Source: Lithodes maja (Eukaryota > Arthropoda > Malacostraca > Decapoda > Lithodidae). Taken from it: a stretch of DNA of 64,000 nt. Numbering within the stretch: the first letter of the stretch is position 1; the number at the start of each line of letters is the position of its first letter. The notes beneath the pieces were generated by a model, which was not told the origin of the DNA, did not search any database, and saw only the letters and a list, made by a program, of their open reading frames with translations. This document shows positions 45,188 to 55,269 of this stretch, one piece after another. The position numbers and the translations under genes are program-made. The DNA lies in contig JBAKBP010000202.1 of the NCBI GenBank assembly GCA_037953745.1, positions 1 through 64,000 of the forward strand, in the 5' to 3' direction.

Positions 45188-46480
45188 AATGTCTAGTATT
45201 ACAGTTTATTCCACTTGGGGTGAGGGCTGAGAGGGGGGGGGGGGGGCTACGCAGAGGGCTGTTCTCGGGCAACATGCTGTGCGATGGGTTATATGAGTTT
45301 GTTGATAGTGTGTGTGTGTGTGTGTGTGTTAGGGGGGGGGGCTGTGCAGAGGGCTGTTCTAAGGCAACATGCTGTGTGATGGGTTATATGGGTATATTGA
45401 TAGGAGGGGGGCTTACGCAGAGGGCTGTTCTAGGGCAACATGCAGTGCTATGGGTTATATGGGTATAGATAGGAGGGGGGCTACGCAGAGAGCTGTTCTA
45501 GGGCAACATGCTGTGCTATGCGTATATTGATAGGAAGTGGGGCTAAGCAGAGGGCTGTTCTAGGGCAACATGCTGTGCTATGGGTTATATGGGTATATTG
45601 ATAGGAGGGGGGGGGGGGCTACGCAGAGGGCTGTTCTAGGGCAACATGCTGTGCTATGGGTTATATGGGTATATTGATAGGAGGGGGGCTATGCAGAGGG
45701 CTGTTCTAGGGCAACATGCTGTGCTATGGGTTATATGGGTATATTGATAGGAGGGGGGCTACGCAGAGGGCTGTTCTAGGGCAACATGCTGTGCTAGGGT
45801 TATATAGATATATTGATATTGTGGGGGCTATGCAGAGGGCTGTTCTAGAGCAACATGCTGTGTGATGGGTTATATGGGTATATTGAATAGGAGGGGGGCT
45901 ATGCAGAGGGCTGTTCTAGAGCAACATGCTGTGCTATGGGTTATATAGGTATATTGATATTGTGGGGGGTGCGCAGAGGGCTGTTCTAGAGCAACATGCT
46001 GTGCTATGGGTTATATAGGTATATTGATATTGGGGGTGGGGGCTGCGCAGAGGGCTGTTCTAGGCAACATGCTGTGCTATGGGTTATATAGGTATATTGA
46101 TATTGTGGGGGGGTGCGCAGAGGGCTGTTCTAGAGCAACATGCTGTGCTATGGGTTATATAGGTATATTGATATTGTGGGGCGTGCGCAGAGGGCTGTTC
46201 TAGAGCAACATGCTGTGCTATGGGTTAGCAATAGGTATATTGATATTGTGGGGGGTGCGCAGAGGGCTGTTCTAGAGCAACATGCTGTGCTGATGGGTTA
46301 TATAGGTATATTGATATTGTAGGGGTGCGCAGAGGGCTGTTCTAGGGCAACATGCTGTGCTATGGTTATATAGGTATATTGATATTGTGGGGGTGCGCAG
46401 AGGGCTGTTCTAGAGCAACATGCTGTGCTATGGGTTATATAGGTATATTGATGGGGGGGGGGGGGGGGGCGCAGAGGGCG
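45188..46480. repeat. G-run satellite array 3
   Basis: About 18 units, shorter than arrays 1 and 2 and lacking the ctaaggcaacat sub-variant at its end. It breaks off at a family B MITE arm (gcgattttgtccagctgagg) near 46480. Confidence 0.9.
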
Positions 46481-46765
46481 ATTTTGTCCAGCTGAGGAAA
46501 GACGTGTTGTAGTCCAAATGCTCCGACGTCATCCTTGTTACCGCCAAAAACACCATCTGCAATGAATAATAAATAAATTAGCTTTTTCAGTATTCGAGGA
46601 CACACTTACTCATATTATTTTGGTTATCATTGGACGATTTTATTAAGATTAGGAAGGATCTGAGGACGTTTAAGGGTTAATTGAGATCCTTTTTACCCCT
46701 CTGATTGCTCAAGATCCTTCCTAAACTGCTTATAATCCTCCAATGTTACCCAAAATATAAATAAA
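46481..46765. mobile_element. Family B MITE copies at the array edge
   Basis: A partial arm at 46481-46515 is followed by a fuller copy at 46615-46745 (ggacgattttattaagatta, aggaaggatctgagg; ccttcctaaactgcttataa, tcctccaat). Confidence 0.6.
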
Positions 46766-46843
46766 AATGAATTCATAAATGAGGTCAATATGAAGGAAAT
46801 ACAAAATCCTGAACATATTAAATGTACACATAGACGTATACTA

Positions 46844-47056
46844 AAGCCGGTATTACACGAACGCTTTTTCACTCAACATTTATCCTCAACACTGGTCTGG
46901 CAGCTTATGAGGTCAACATTTACAATATTTCGGTTACCTAAGTTCATCTGCCAACAGTCTAGTTTCCGATACCAGTGCAAAATATTCCAGAAATGTTGCC
47001 AGAAAAATGTTGATCATCGAATGTTGACTATAAAAGCTCTCGTGTGATACCGGCTT
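46844..47056. mobile_element. 213-bp MITE with 17-bp terminal inverted repeats
   Basis: Left aagccggtattacacga (46844-46860) and right tcgtgtgataccggctt (47040-47056) differ by one base. The flanking 3 bp (taa / tac when the first base is excluded) do not give a clean TSD. Superfamily unresolved; PIF/Harbinger-like or hAT-like elements are possible. The open frame across it is chance. Confidence 0.8.
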
Positions 47057-47099
47057 ACATGTGAAGCAATAACACCACAATCGAATTCAAACAAACATT

Positions 47100-47240
47100 A
47101 TATTTTGGCTATTAGTAGACGATTTTACTTAGTTTAGGAAGGAGTTCTGACAATTAATAAAGGGACAATTATATCCCCTCAGGTTCTTTCTAAGCTGTGT
47201 AAAATCATCTACTATAGTTGCCAGAATATAATGAAGGGGT
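47100..47240. mobile_element. Family B MITE, short copy
   Basis: attagtagacgattttactt, agtttaggaaggag, then ctttctaagctgtgtaaaat, catcta. Loop reduced to about 40 bp. Confidence 0.65.
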
Positions 47241-47330
47241 TATTATCGTTAGTATGACTATGGTATATTATGGTCAATATGGTATATGAAGGGGGCGGGG
47301 TTACTGTAGGCCTATCACAATGCTGGGAGG

Positions 47331-47625
47331 TGGTGGGCGGAGCTTGGTGACATTGGTGACGCCTCTTATGTCACCTAACTCCACCCACTATTAAGGAAGT
47401 GGGCTGAGTTTGGTGACTCTGATTGGCCTGTGACTCCCCATAACCAAATTCCACCCACTCTGGAGGACGTGGGCGGAGTTTGGTGACACTGGTGACACCC
47501 ATTATGTCACCAAACTACACCCACTATTGAAGTAGTGGGCGGAGTTTGGTGAAATTATGTCACCAGATTCCACCCACTAATGAGGAAGTGGGCGGAGTCT
47601 GGATGGGCGGATTTTGGTGACAACA
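47331..47625. repeat. Array of GTGGGCGGAG / CACCCAC palindromes
   Basis: gtgggcggagtttggtgac and its near-complement gtcaccaaact(a/c)cacccac alternate at least four times with a pitch of about 60-65 bp, so each pair can fold to a hairpin. Each left arm carries a GC box (gggcgg). Confidence 0.85.
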
Positions 47626-47855
47626 TTAAAGACTCACTGTTTTGTCAGTACACTCCGCCCACAATGCATTGAATTCACCAACTGCCTTACAATCTCCGTT
47701 CTATTATTATTAGCGACATTAATTTATTTATATATAATTATTTATTAGTTCTAATTAATTATTAGCAGTATTCATTAGTTTCCTCTATGTGTCATTATGA
47801 TCATACCTTCTGTTATATTAAGGTGGCATAGTTGGTTAGGGCAATTCTTAAGGGG

Positions 47856-48010
47856 AGATTTTCACTTCAGGGTTCTTTTTCTGGACCCCCTTCTCCCTCA
47901 TGTTTAGCCCCATCGGTTTTGACATATCAAGAGGTTCGCCTAATTAGTTTGGCAATTTTAAGACCTTTCGCCCCATTTCATGCCATTTTGGTGCGAATTG
48001 CCCTCGCTAA
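47856..48010 (+). repeat. Family A, 5' part
   Basis: acccccttctccctcatgtt, tagccccat, ttaagacctttcgccccatt; stops before the accgaaaaatg block. Confidence 0.65.
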
Positions 48011-48109
48011 TCATGTTTAATTTTTGCTCTTTACAGGTAATAGGCCTACCTGTACATTATCTTTCAAGTCTATGTTAGGTATATTTGTAATTATTTCTAC
48101 GCATATACA

Positions 48110-48215
48110 TATCTAGTATCTAGCTATCTATCTATATACTTAGACAGATACCCCATAGCTTGGGGTGGACGACTCGAGACAGAGCCCGAACAGGGACAAC
48201 ACGTATAATTAATGT
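48110..48215 (+). repeat. Family F copy
   Basis: tctatctatatacttagaca, then accccatagcttggggtgga and actcgagacagagcccgaac. Confidence 0.7.
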
Positions 48216-48759
48216 AATAACATAAGTAGCTACATAATAGCTGGATCCGTGGACAACTGTACACATCTGTCCCCAAAATGGCATCAGGCTGAAAATACTA
48301 CTGCGCATGCGTCAGAGAGAGTTTTGGATTTGATTAGAGTTGTAAATGCTTATTATAGATGCTATATAAGCCCACCATCAATATCACTGCTGTCTATGAT
48401 GATCTAAGGTTATACTATACCATATAATACCCTTGGGTGGTCTGAGGTGGTCCAATGGTTGAGTAAATTGGTGTTACTTACTTGTTCTGGGTTCGTCGTC
48501 TGCTGCAGTGTTGATAACAGTGGTTGATAAGTAGGGGCTTCTATAAGGGGAATGACAGGCTATTCTTCTAGACTCCATTATGTATACCTTACTGTAAACA
48601 ACTTGTATATCTTATTTTGACCCTCATCTCATAGAAGGCTAGTCCTAGGTCTCCGAGTCTTCTCCTGGGCGTCCTAGATATGTGTGATTTATTTATATAT
48701 TATTATTTGTTATTATTATTAGTATTATTATTTGTTTATTTTTATTTGTTTTATGTTGT

Positions 48760-49145
48760 TATTTTGTCCCTATTCGGGCTCTGTCTCGAGTCGACCATCC
48801 TTAGCTATGGGTTATGTGCCTGAGTATATAGGCTACTGTACATACATTTATTCATATAAGTATGTATGTATAAGACACTATGTAGCCTACTCTGGCACCT
48901 TCCCCATTTTTTTTTTTTTTTTTTTTAATAGGGGTGGCCGACTCGAGACAGAGCCCGAACAGAGACATCACAACACATCAAAAAAACAAAACAAAACACA
49001 AAATCACACACATCTTTTCATTTTGGCTGGCGGGCATGGTTTCTTTCCCTTTTGTATTGTATGTATGTATGTATATACTCAGGCACATACCCCATAGCTG
49101 GGGGTGGCCGACTCGAGACAGAGCCCGAACAGAAACAACATTTAA
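48760..49145. repeat. Three family F copies, inverted and direct
   Basis: 48765-48870 is inverted (ttcgggctctgtctcgagtc). 48925-49010 and 49060-49145 are direct (ggggtggccgactcgagaca). The last is followed by gttccaattcttagggtccg, which resembles the start of the RTE endonuclease fragment near 62.5 kb, linking family F to RTE-type LINEs. Confidence 0.7.
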
Positions 49146-49209
49146 AGTTCCAATTCTTAGGGTCCGGGACCACTTTCACGTTCCCTTGCCCCTTACTCTG
49201 TCTCGTCTA

Positions 49210-49435
49210 TTTCCTGGCAATATTCCCCTTGAGGATTATGACGCCTTATAAATGTTTATTCTATCATTAGACGATTTTATTCAGCTTAGGGAGGATCTTT
49301 GGGAGTCGGATGCATAATTGAGTTGCTTCAGACCCCTCAGATTCCGAGAGGTACTTCACAATCTTAATATAATCATCTAATTATAGCAAGAATAAGTTTA
49401 ATTAATTATGCTTCCATGTCTGCTGATAGGGTTAA
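49210..49435. mobile_element. Family B MITE
   Basis: attatgacgccttataaatg, attagacgattttattcagc, ttagggaggatct; right arm atataatcatctaattatag and ...gatagggttaa. Confidence 0.65.
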
Positions 49436-49465
49436 GATTTTGTAACGAAATAAAATGTGATAATT

Positions 49466-49770
49466 TTTTGTCTTCATGGACTCCCTTCTCCCTCATGTTT
49501 AGCCCCATTAATTTTGATATTTCAAGACGATCGCCCATTAGTTTGGCTATTTTATGACCCTTCGCCTCACTTCTTTGTCAATTTTAAGACCTTTTGTGCC
49601 ATTTAGGTGTCAATTTTTTCCTGGCGAGCGATAGCGAGCCTGTAGCTTAAGATGAACCGGCCTTCGGCCAGAACATTTTTATACCGAAAAATGTACAAAT
49701 TAATCTTGAAGGAAGGTCTTCTGAGGGCGTTTTTTAAGCTTGATGGAAGTCTAGGGAGGAAACTATTTTT
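49466..49770 (+). repeat. Interspersed family A
   Basis: Full order present: cttctccctcatgtttagcc, tcctggcgagcgatagcgag, gaaccggccttcggccagaa, accgaaaaatgtacaaatta, ggaagtctagggaggaaac. Confidence 0.75.
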
Positions 49771-50039
49771 TTTTATAAAACTATATATAAATGAGTAAAT
49801 AAATACCCCCATCCCCCCTTAACCTAAGACACAAGTCAAGGGAATAAATAACTCCATATTGCATCCAATAAAATGTATTGTTTCATATCAAATATCAATA
49901 TACATATCAACATTAATGTTATATGCTGTATAAATATAATCATTGCCTATAAAATTCAGCTACAAAAAAATTCATATGCACTCCTGAATACTGTAGATCA
50001 AACTGTGTCCTTTGCACCAGCGATGTTTGTTCTATTATA

Positions 50040-50200
50040 TTCTAACTATATCTAGACGATCTTATGCAGCTTAGGAAGGATTGAGATGGTTGAAAGCTTT
50101 AGAATTGCTAGAGCTCCTTCCTAAACTGAATAAAATCGATTAGTAGTAGCCAAAATATAATGAAAATAATGTCGACAGGTACAGAAGGGGTTTAATTTCA
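50040..50200. mobile_element. Family B MITE
   Basis: tatctagacgatcttatgca, gcttaggaaggatt and gctccttcctaaactgaata, aaatcgattagtagtagcca. Confidence 0.6.
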
Positions 50201-50409
50201 CTTGGAATTGATAACATTGATAACAAAATGATCACAGCTTTGGCCACAGTATTTATGCTATTATCACAGAGTTAATGCCATACAACCTTAATGTGAGACA
50301 GGAATATACCAAATAAAGTCGGAAATAGCTAAAATATTGTCACAATCTCTATAATATCGCTTTAAAATGGCTCAAATCTCCAGAATATCGCTATAATTCA
50401 TGCCGCTAC

Positions 50410-50615
50410 ACGAGACCAGAACCTCTCCGGGAGGTCTGGGGCCGGGGAAATGCTGGAGGCCCCTAGTGATCCTGGGTTTCTGGGTCTTCTGGGCGACCTA
50501 GATGTGTGTGAATATATATTTTGTTTTGTTTTTTATGTTGAGTTGTCCCTGTTCGGGCTCTGTCTCGAGTCGGCCACCCTCAGCTATGGGGTATATGCCT
50601 GAGTATATAATATGC
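50410..50615 (-). repeat. Family F, long inverted copy
   Basis: From ctctccgggaggtctggggc through gggcgacctagatgtgtgtg and gttcgggctctgtctcgagt to atgcctgagtatataa. It shows the GC-rich region that the other copies have lost. Confidence 0.7.
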
Positions 50616-50687
50616 AAACATCAGAGTAAATGCCATACAACCTTAATGTGAAACAGGAATACATTATGGTGGTTTTGAGATTTTGTT

Positions 50688-50812
50688 TATTTCATAGTGT
50701 TGCTTTGTATTTCATAGTGTTGCTTTGTATTTCATAGTGTTGCTTTGTATTTCATAGTGTTGCTTTGTATTTCATAGTGTTGCTTTGTATTTCATAGTGT
50801 TGCTTTGCTAAA
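50688..50812. repeat. 20-bp tandem repeat, six perfect copies
   Basis: tttcatagtgttgctttgta repeats without change, which implies recent expansion. Confidence 0.92.
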
Positions 50813-51093
50813 TCTTCAATGTAGTATTTCTACATAGTGGTTTTGACAGATTTGTTTGTCTTTATAATGTGTGGTTCCTGTTTTGGTTTGTATGTTTGGC
50901 AAGTTTTACAATTTAAGTAGTCCCTCTTGCTCCTTGGGGATCTGTGTGGTGTAATCGTCAGTGTAGAAGAGGACCCAGTACAGCAAATATTATAATCTAA
51001 TTTATTAATTTCACTCCCAATACCTAGATGTGTGTGAATTTGTGTTTTTTTTTTGGTTTTGTGTGTTTATTTTGCAAGTCTTACAATTTATTC

Positions 51094-51405
51094 CTAGTGT
51101 AAATAAATGACATTATTGAGGTCGTTAGGGTGGAAGGCTCGATCTCTAATTCCTTCCTGTGTGGTGTATGTGTCGGTGAGAGACATGACCGTTAGTGAAG
51201 CCTCCAGTTCACTCTTGGTGGTTTCATTGTCGGCGTAGAAGAGAACCTCCACTGAAGCTTGGGTCATGATGAAGCCGTTGTCGGAGAAGATGCCCGCCAC
51301 GTCCGTCTGGAGCCATACGAAGAGCGCCACGCCATCGCTGGTCACGCTCACGGTAAAGGTCCAGTTGCTGCCGCTTGTCACTACCGGCTCCGATACACCA
51401 CTAAC
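51094..51405 (-). CDS. MANBA: Beta-mannosidase, terminal coding exon
   Basis: Encodes the C-terminal domain of lysosomal beta-mannosidase (glycoside hydrolase family 2), which removes terminal beta-mannose in glycoprotein breakdown. The peptide carries VALFVWLQTDVAGIFSDNGF followed by TKSELEASLTVMSLTDTY, closely matching the conserved end of animal beta-mannosidases (APFVWL..GRFSDNGF.. SLTD.Y). The catalytic acids are not in this part. The acceptor is tctacctccag at 51406-51416 (minus), with an in-frame stop at 51094-51096; a poly(A)-signal match (AATAAA) lies just after the stop (51087-51092). The tail after SLTDTY is about 23 residues longer than I would expect. Confidence 0.85.
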   Translation of the reverse strand, partial: VSGVSEPVVTSGSNWTFTVSVTSDGVALFVWLQTDVAGIFSDNGFIMTQASVEVLFYADNETTKSELEASLTVMSLTDTYTTQEGIRDRAFHPNDLNNVIYLH

Positions 51406-51679
51406 CTGGAGGTAGATAAGGGTCAAGGAGTTAGAATGTATAGTATGGTACTGTATACAAAAATAGCATTAATCCTTTGAAGATTATGACACAATTCATT
51501 CCTACTAATTTACTTTCATACACAAGATCACAACGAGGAACAGAACTTATGTGGGCAACTGTAGGCTACATGTAGATTACAAGCAAATTTTAATAGCTGT
51601 ATTATGAAGACCTCCCCTTAAGCTTTCAGTACCATTTGTTCCTAAGCTAAATAATATAGTTCTAATTCTATCTATCTAT

Positions 51680-51870
51680 CTATCTATCTATTTACTCAGG
51701 CCCAATCCCCAGTTTTCCTATTTTTGATTTATTTTTATTTTTTTCTCTCTTTGTTGGGGGGTGGCCGACTCAAGACAGAGCAAGAACAGGGATAACACAA
51801 AACACAACAGAAAACAATGAACACACAAAAACAAAATACAAATTCACACACATCTAGGTCATCCATGAGA
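51680..51870 (+). repeat. Family F copy with (ATCT)n inside the MANBA intron
   Basis: ctatctatctatctatctat, then tactcaggcccaatccccag and ggtggccgactcaagacaga, then acacacatctaggtcatcc. Confidence 0.65.
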
Positions 51871-52127
51871 AGAAGGAGTTCTAATGCTAGTCAGAACTAA
51901 AGGCAAAAGTGATTAAGTTAAAAGCAAGGCAGTCAAATACAAGGCTGTTGACAGCTTTGATGCCTGAGAAGCCTCATCGAAATAGTGGGGTTGGGGTGGG
52001 GGAGGGTTACCATTGTTCAGACATTAAGCTTTCAGTAGTATTTGTTCCTAAGCTTCTTAAAATATAGCCTATTATAGTGCTGATGATAGTTAGAATTAAA
52101 GGCAAAAGTAGTTAAATAATAACCCAC

Positions 52128-52326
52128 CTGGATCTGGTGTGTCCTTTGGTCTGCCCATGAGGTAGAAGTTACGAGGGACCTGCAGTGTGTTGCCCTCGGG
52201 TAGTGTGAGGTGTGAGGTGAGGAAACACACGTCTACAGCATCGTATAGTCCGTCCTGGCAGTGGGTGTCTAGTTCAAGGTCCGCCCAGATGTTTAAGCTC
52301 AACGCTTCATTTGCTGCTTGTCCACT
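52128..52326 (-). CDS. MANBA: Beta-mannosidase, penultimate visible exon
   Basis: The acceptor tttgtattccag lies above 52326 and the donor CAG|GTGGGT below 52128. The 199-bp exon reads SGQAANEALSLNIWADLELD and later VPRNFYLMGRPKD, matching the region before the C-terminal domain in beta-mannosidases (NYxxLxxPK). It ends in phase 1, whereas the next exon reads correctly only in phase 0, so a short exon, an indel or a different acceptor must lie between them. Exons encoding the catalytic domain should lie at higher coordinates; I could not recognise any within this window. Confidence 0.75.
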
Positions 52327-52739
52327 CTGGAATACAAAAGATTATACAAAATACATACATATATACACAGAATACATAGAAGACAAAACCATTAAATTAA
52401 ATACTGGTCTCCCTAACTCTCCAATTCCCCAATTTATTGGCAGACGACAGTGCTGTTGGTGGACGGCGTGGTCTAGCAATCTATAGCAACTATTCACTGA
52501 AGTCCCTGATCATCAGGGCACTCACCCTAGCCTAGCTCTTGAGCAGGGAGTTCATGGTGGTAAAAACTGCATCATATCGAATAGTAAATGACTTAAACTA
52601 GAGTATGATTGTGTTGACATTTAATGTACTACACCCTTCATCAACGAACTTGACGGTTTGGTTACGAGTCCTCACAGCCCAACCCTGTGATTTTATCCTG
52701 GCTAGTGCTCCGAGAGGGTGTACCGTGTATATAAACTGT

Positions 52740-53380
52740 GTATATATCAACTGTCAAGTTCACTGGTGCCAGGTATAGTATATTAACAGTGGTAATGAGG
52801 TAGTGTTGGTAAAACTATTATTGTACTAACCATAGTGATAATTTTGCTGACAGAGAAAACATACGAGTGGTGTTGGTAAAGCTATTAATATATTAATCTA
52901 TTAATGTATATCAAGTGTCAAGTTCACTGGTGCCAGGTATAGTATATTAACAGTGGTGGTGAGATAGTGTTGGTAAAACTATTATTGTACTAACCATAGT
53001 GATAATTTTGCTGACAGAGAAAACATACGAGTGGTGTTGGTAAAGCTATTAACCCTCTCCGACATATGACGCAATTTTGAGCCTATTAGGGATACTTTAA
53101 CCTTTGTTACCATCAGGGGTATTTAGAAACCTTTAGTTTAGTTACTTTATCCTCTGCAGTTGTCTTTGAGTTAGCTGTGGGCAGAAAACAAATTTTGGAG
53201 AGGTAATTATAAGAGTGAGAGAACTCTATTTCTTATTGCTAATCTGGCAACCTCTGCGTCATATGAGTCTGAAGGGGTTAATATATTAATCTATTAATGT
53301 ATATCAAGTGTCAAGTTCACTGGTGCCAGGTATAATATATCAACAGTGGTAGGGAGGTAGTGTATGATAAAGTTATAGTC
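52740..53380. repeat. Tandem segmental repeat, about 168-bp unit
   Basis: gtcaagttcactggtgccag occurs at about 52747, 52916 and 53309, with shared agagaaaacatacgagtggt and gtgttggtaaagctattaa. The second interval is lengthened by a MITE at 53053-53277. Confidence 0.88.
53053..53277 (+). mobile_element. MITE family C with exact TTAA target duplication
   Basis: TTAA at 53049-53052 and 53278-53281. The left end ccctctccgacatatgacgc and the right end gcgtcatatgagtctgaagg are inverted repeats. The neighbouring repeat unit at about 52883-52900 shows the uninterrupted site gctattaatatattaatc, giving a filled/empty pair. The TTAA target and CCC ends indicate piggyBac-type mobilisation. Confidence 0.92.
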
Positions 53381-53422
53381 TTGTTGGTCAGGAATAGAGA
53401 AGAGGCAGCAATATTACAATTA

Positions 53423-53613
53423 CAGGTTTCCCTCGATATACGATTGGGTTACGTTCCTGAAAACCCGATCTTAAATTGAAAATCATATAGCAAACCCTGA
53501 AATTAATGGGGTAAATATGGATGGATTCTGAGGTCAGCCAAAACCCAAACACAAACGCCTAAAAACCTGTAATAATATCTTAAATTGAGGTATCAGATAG
53601 TGAGGGAGATCTG
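53423..53613. mobile_element. Tigger/pogo-like MITE, 191 bp
   Basis: Left CAGGTTTCCCTCGATATACG preceded by TA, right gtgagggagatctg followed by TA. The ends are diverged inverted repeats in the style of pogo-group elements (CAG...CCCTCG with a TA duplication). Confidence 0.65.
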
Positions 53614-53794
53614 TATAAATGTACAGTACTAACTACAGTGATTGTTTTGTTTTTTAATGACACATAAAAGGTACTGTTGGTAAAGCCATTAATATACTAA
53701 CCACAGTGATAGTTTTGTTGTTAGAGAGAAAAAAAAGCGAGGTGGGCTCCCTTAAAGGGTTAATGAGCATAACATAGTTTTCGGAAATAGAACC

Positions 53795-54540
53795 AATGTA
53801 TCTCCTAATGTCTATCTATCAATGTATCTCCTAGTGTCTATCTATCAATTTATCTCCTAGTGTCTGTCTATCAATTTATCTCCTAGTGTCTATCTATCAA
53901 TTTATCTCCTAGTGTCTGTCTATCAATTTATCTCCTAGTGTCTATCTATCAATTTATCTCCTAGTGTCTGTCTATCAATTTATCTCCTAGTGTCTGTCTA
54001 TCAATGTATCTCCCAGTGTCTACCAATGTATCTCCTAGTGTATACCTATCAATTTATCTCCTAGTGTCTATCTATCAATGTATCTCCTAGTGTCTATCTA
54101 TAAATTTATCTCCTAGTGTCTATCTATCAATTTATCTCCTAGTGTCTATCTATCAATTTATCTCCTAGTGTCTATCTATCAATTTATCTCCTAGTGTCTA
54201 TCAATCAATGTATCTCCTAGTGTCTATCTATCAATTTATCTCCTAGTGTCTATCAATTTATCTCCTAGTGTCTGTCTATCAATGTATCTCCCAGTGTCTA
54301 CCAATGTATCTCCTAGTGTCTATCTATCAATTTATCTCCTAGTGTCTATCTATCAATGTATCTCCTAGTGTCTATCTATAAATTTATCTCCTAGTGTCTA
54401 TCTATCAATTTATCTCCTAGTGTCTATCTATCAATTTATCTCCTAGTGTCTATCAATCAATGTATCTCATAGTGTCTATCAATTTATCTCAGTGTCTATC
54501 TATCAATTTATCTCCTATTCTCTATCTATCAATTTATCTG
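53795..54540. repeat. Minisatellite TATCTCCTAGTGTCTATCTATCAATT
   Basis: About 26 units of 24-28 bp; variation is mainly in loss of one tcta and in T/G at aat(t/g)tatc. A block of several units around 53995-54110 is repeated at 54280-54400, a higher-order copy. Confidence 0.93.
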
Positions 54541-54544
54541 GGAG

Positions 54545-55268
54545 GTTCGGGTGGCCGTACTGGAGAGATAGTTCAGATAACGGAGATAAGTTTATGGTCG
54601 GAGGAGCCCAGAGGAGAAAAAAGATTGACAGTATAAGAAGAAGGATTGGAAGTCAGAAATAAGTCAAGAATGTTGGGCCGATCTCCGAAGCGATCCTGGA
54701 TACGGCTGGGTTGCTAGACCAGCTGCTCTAGATTATTTAGGATAGAAAAGACGAAGGCTTGTTCACCAGATTGGTCAGTAGTAAGAGAGGAGAGCCATTG
54801 GAGGTGGTGAACGTTGAAATCTTCTAAGATGGAGATTTCCGAGAAGGGAGAGATGGATAGAATGTGTTCCACTTTAGAGTTTAGATAGTCAAAGAATTTG
54901 GGAAAGTCGGTAGAGTTAGGAGAAAGATAGACAGCACAGAAATATTTAGAATGAGAATGACAGGATAGTTTGAGCCATAAAGTTGAGAATTCAGAGGAGT
55001 CGAAATCGGGAACACGAGAGCAAGTTAGTTTGTTGTGCATGTATGCACAACATCCGCCTTTGGCTTTGAAACTAGGATAGAGAGAGTAGGATACAGAGAA
55101 GGGGCTGCTGGCAGTTGTCTCAGACACCTGGGATTCAGTGAGGAAAAGAAGATCAGGTTTGGCAGAGGAGAGATGGTGTTCAACAGAGTGAAAATTAAAG
55201 GAAAGGCCGCGAATATTGCAAAAGTTGATAGCAAGAGTGACAGGCCATGGTCCAGAGCATTTAGAGGG
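54545..55268 (-). mobile_element. LINE endonuclease-domain fragment
   Basis: Minus-strand reading from 55268 gives AINFCNIRGLSFNFHSVEHH, then FCAVYLSPNSTDFPKFFDYL, ISILEDFNVHHLQWLS and finally GSSDHKLISVI: the first half, the Asp-Asn motif (here EDFN in place of GDFN) and the Ser-Asp-His motif of an APE-type endonuclease. Two stops and a frame change are present. No RT follows, so the fragment is truncated at its 3' side by the minisatellite. Confidence 0.75.
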
Positions 55269-55269
55269 G

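Noticed and set aside
39303..46450. Cysteine-containing repeat proteins (AEGCSRATCC-type frames)
   Set aside because: The frames shift with every change in G-run length and appear on both strands; they follow from the satellite and are not conserved as proteins.
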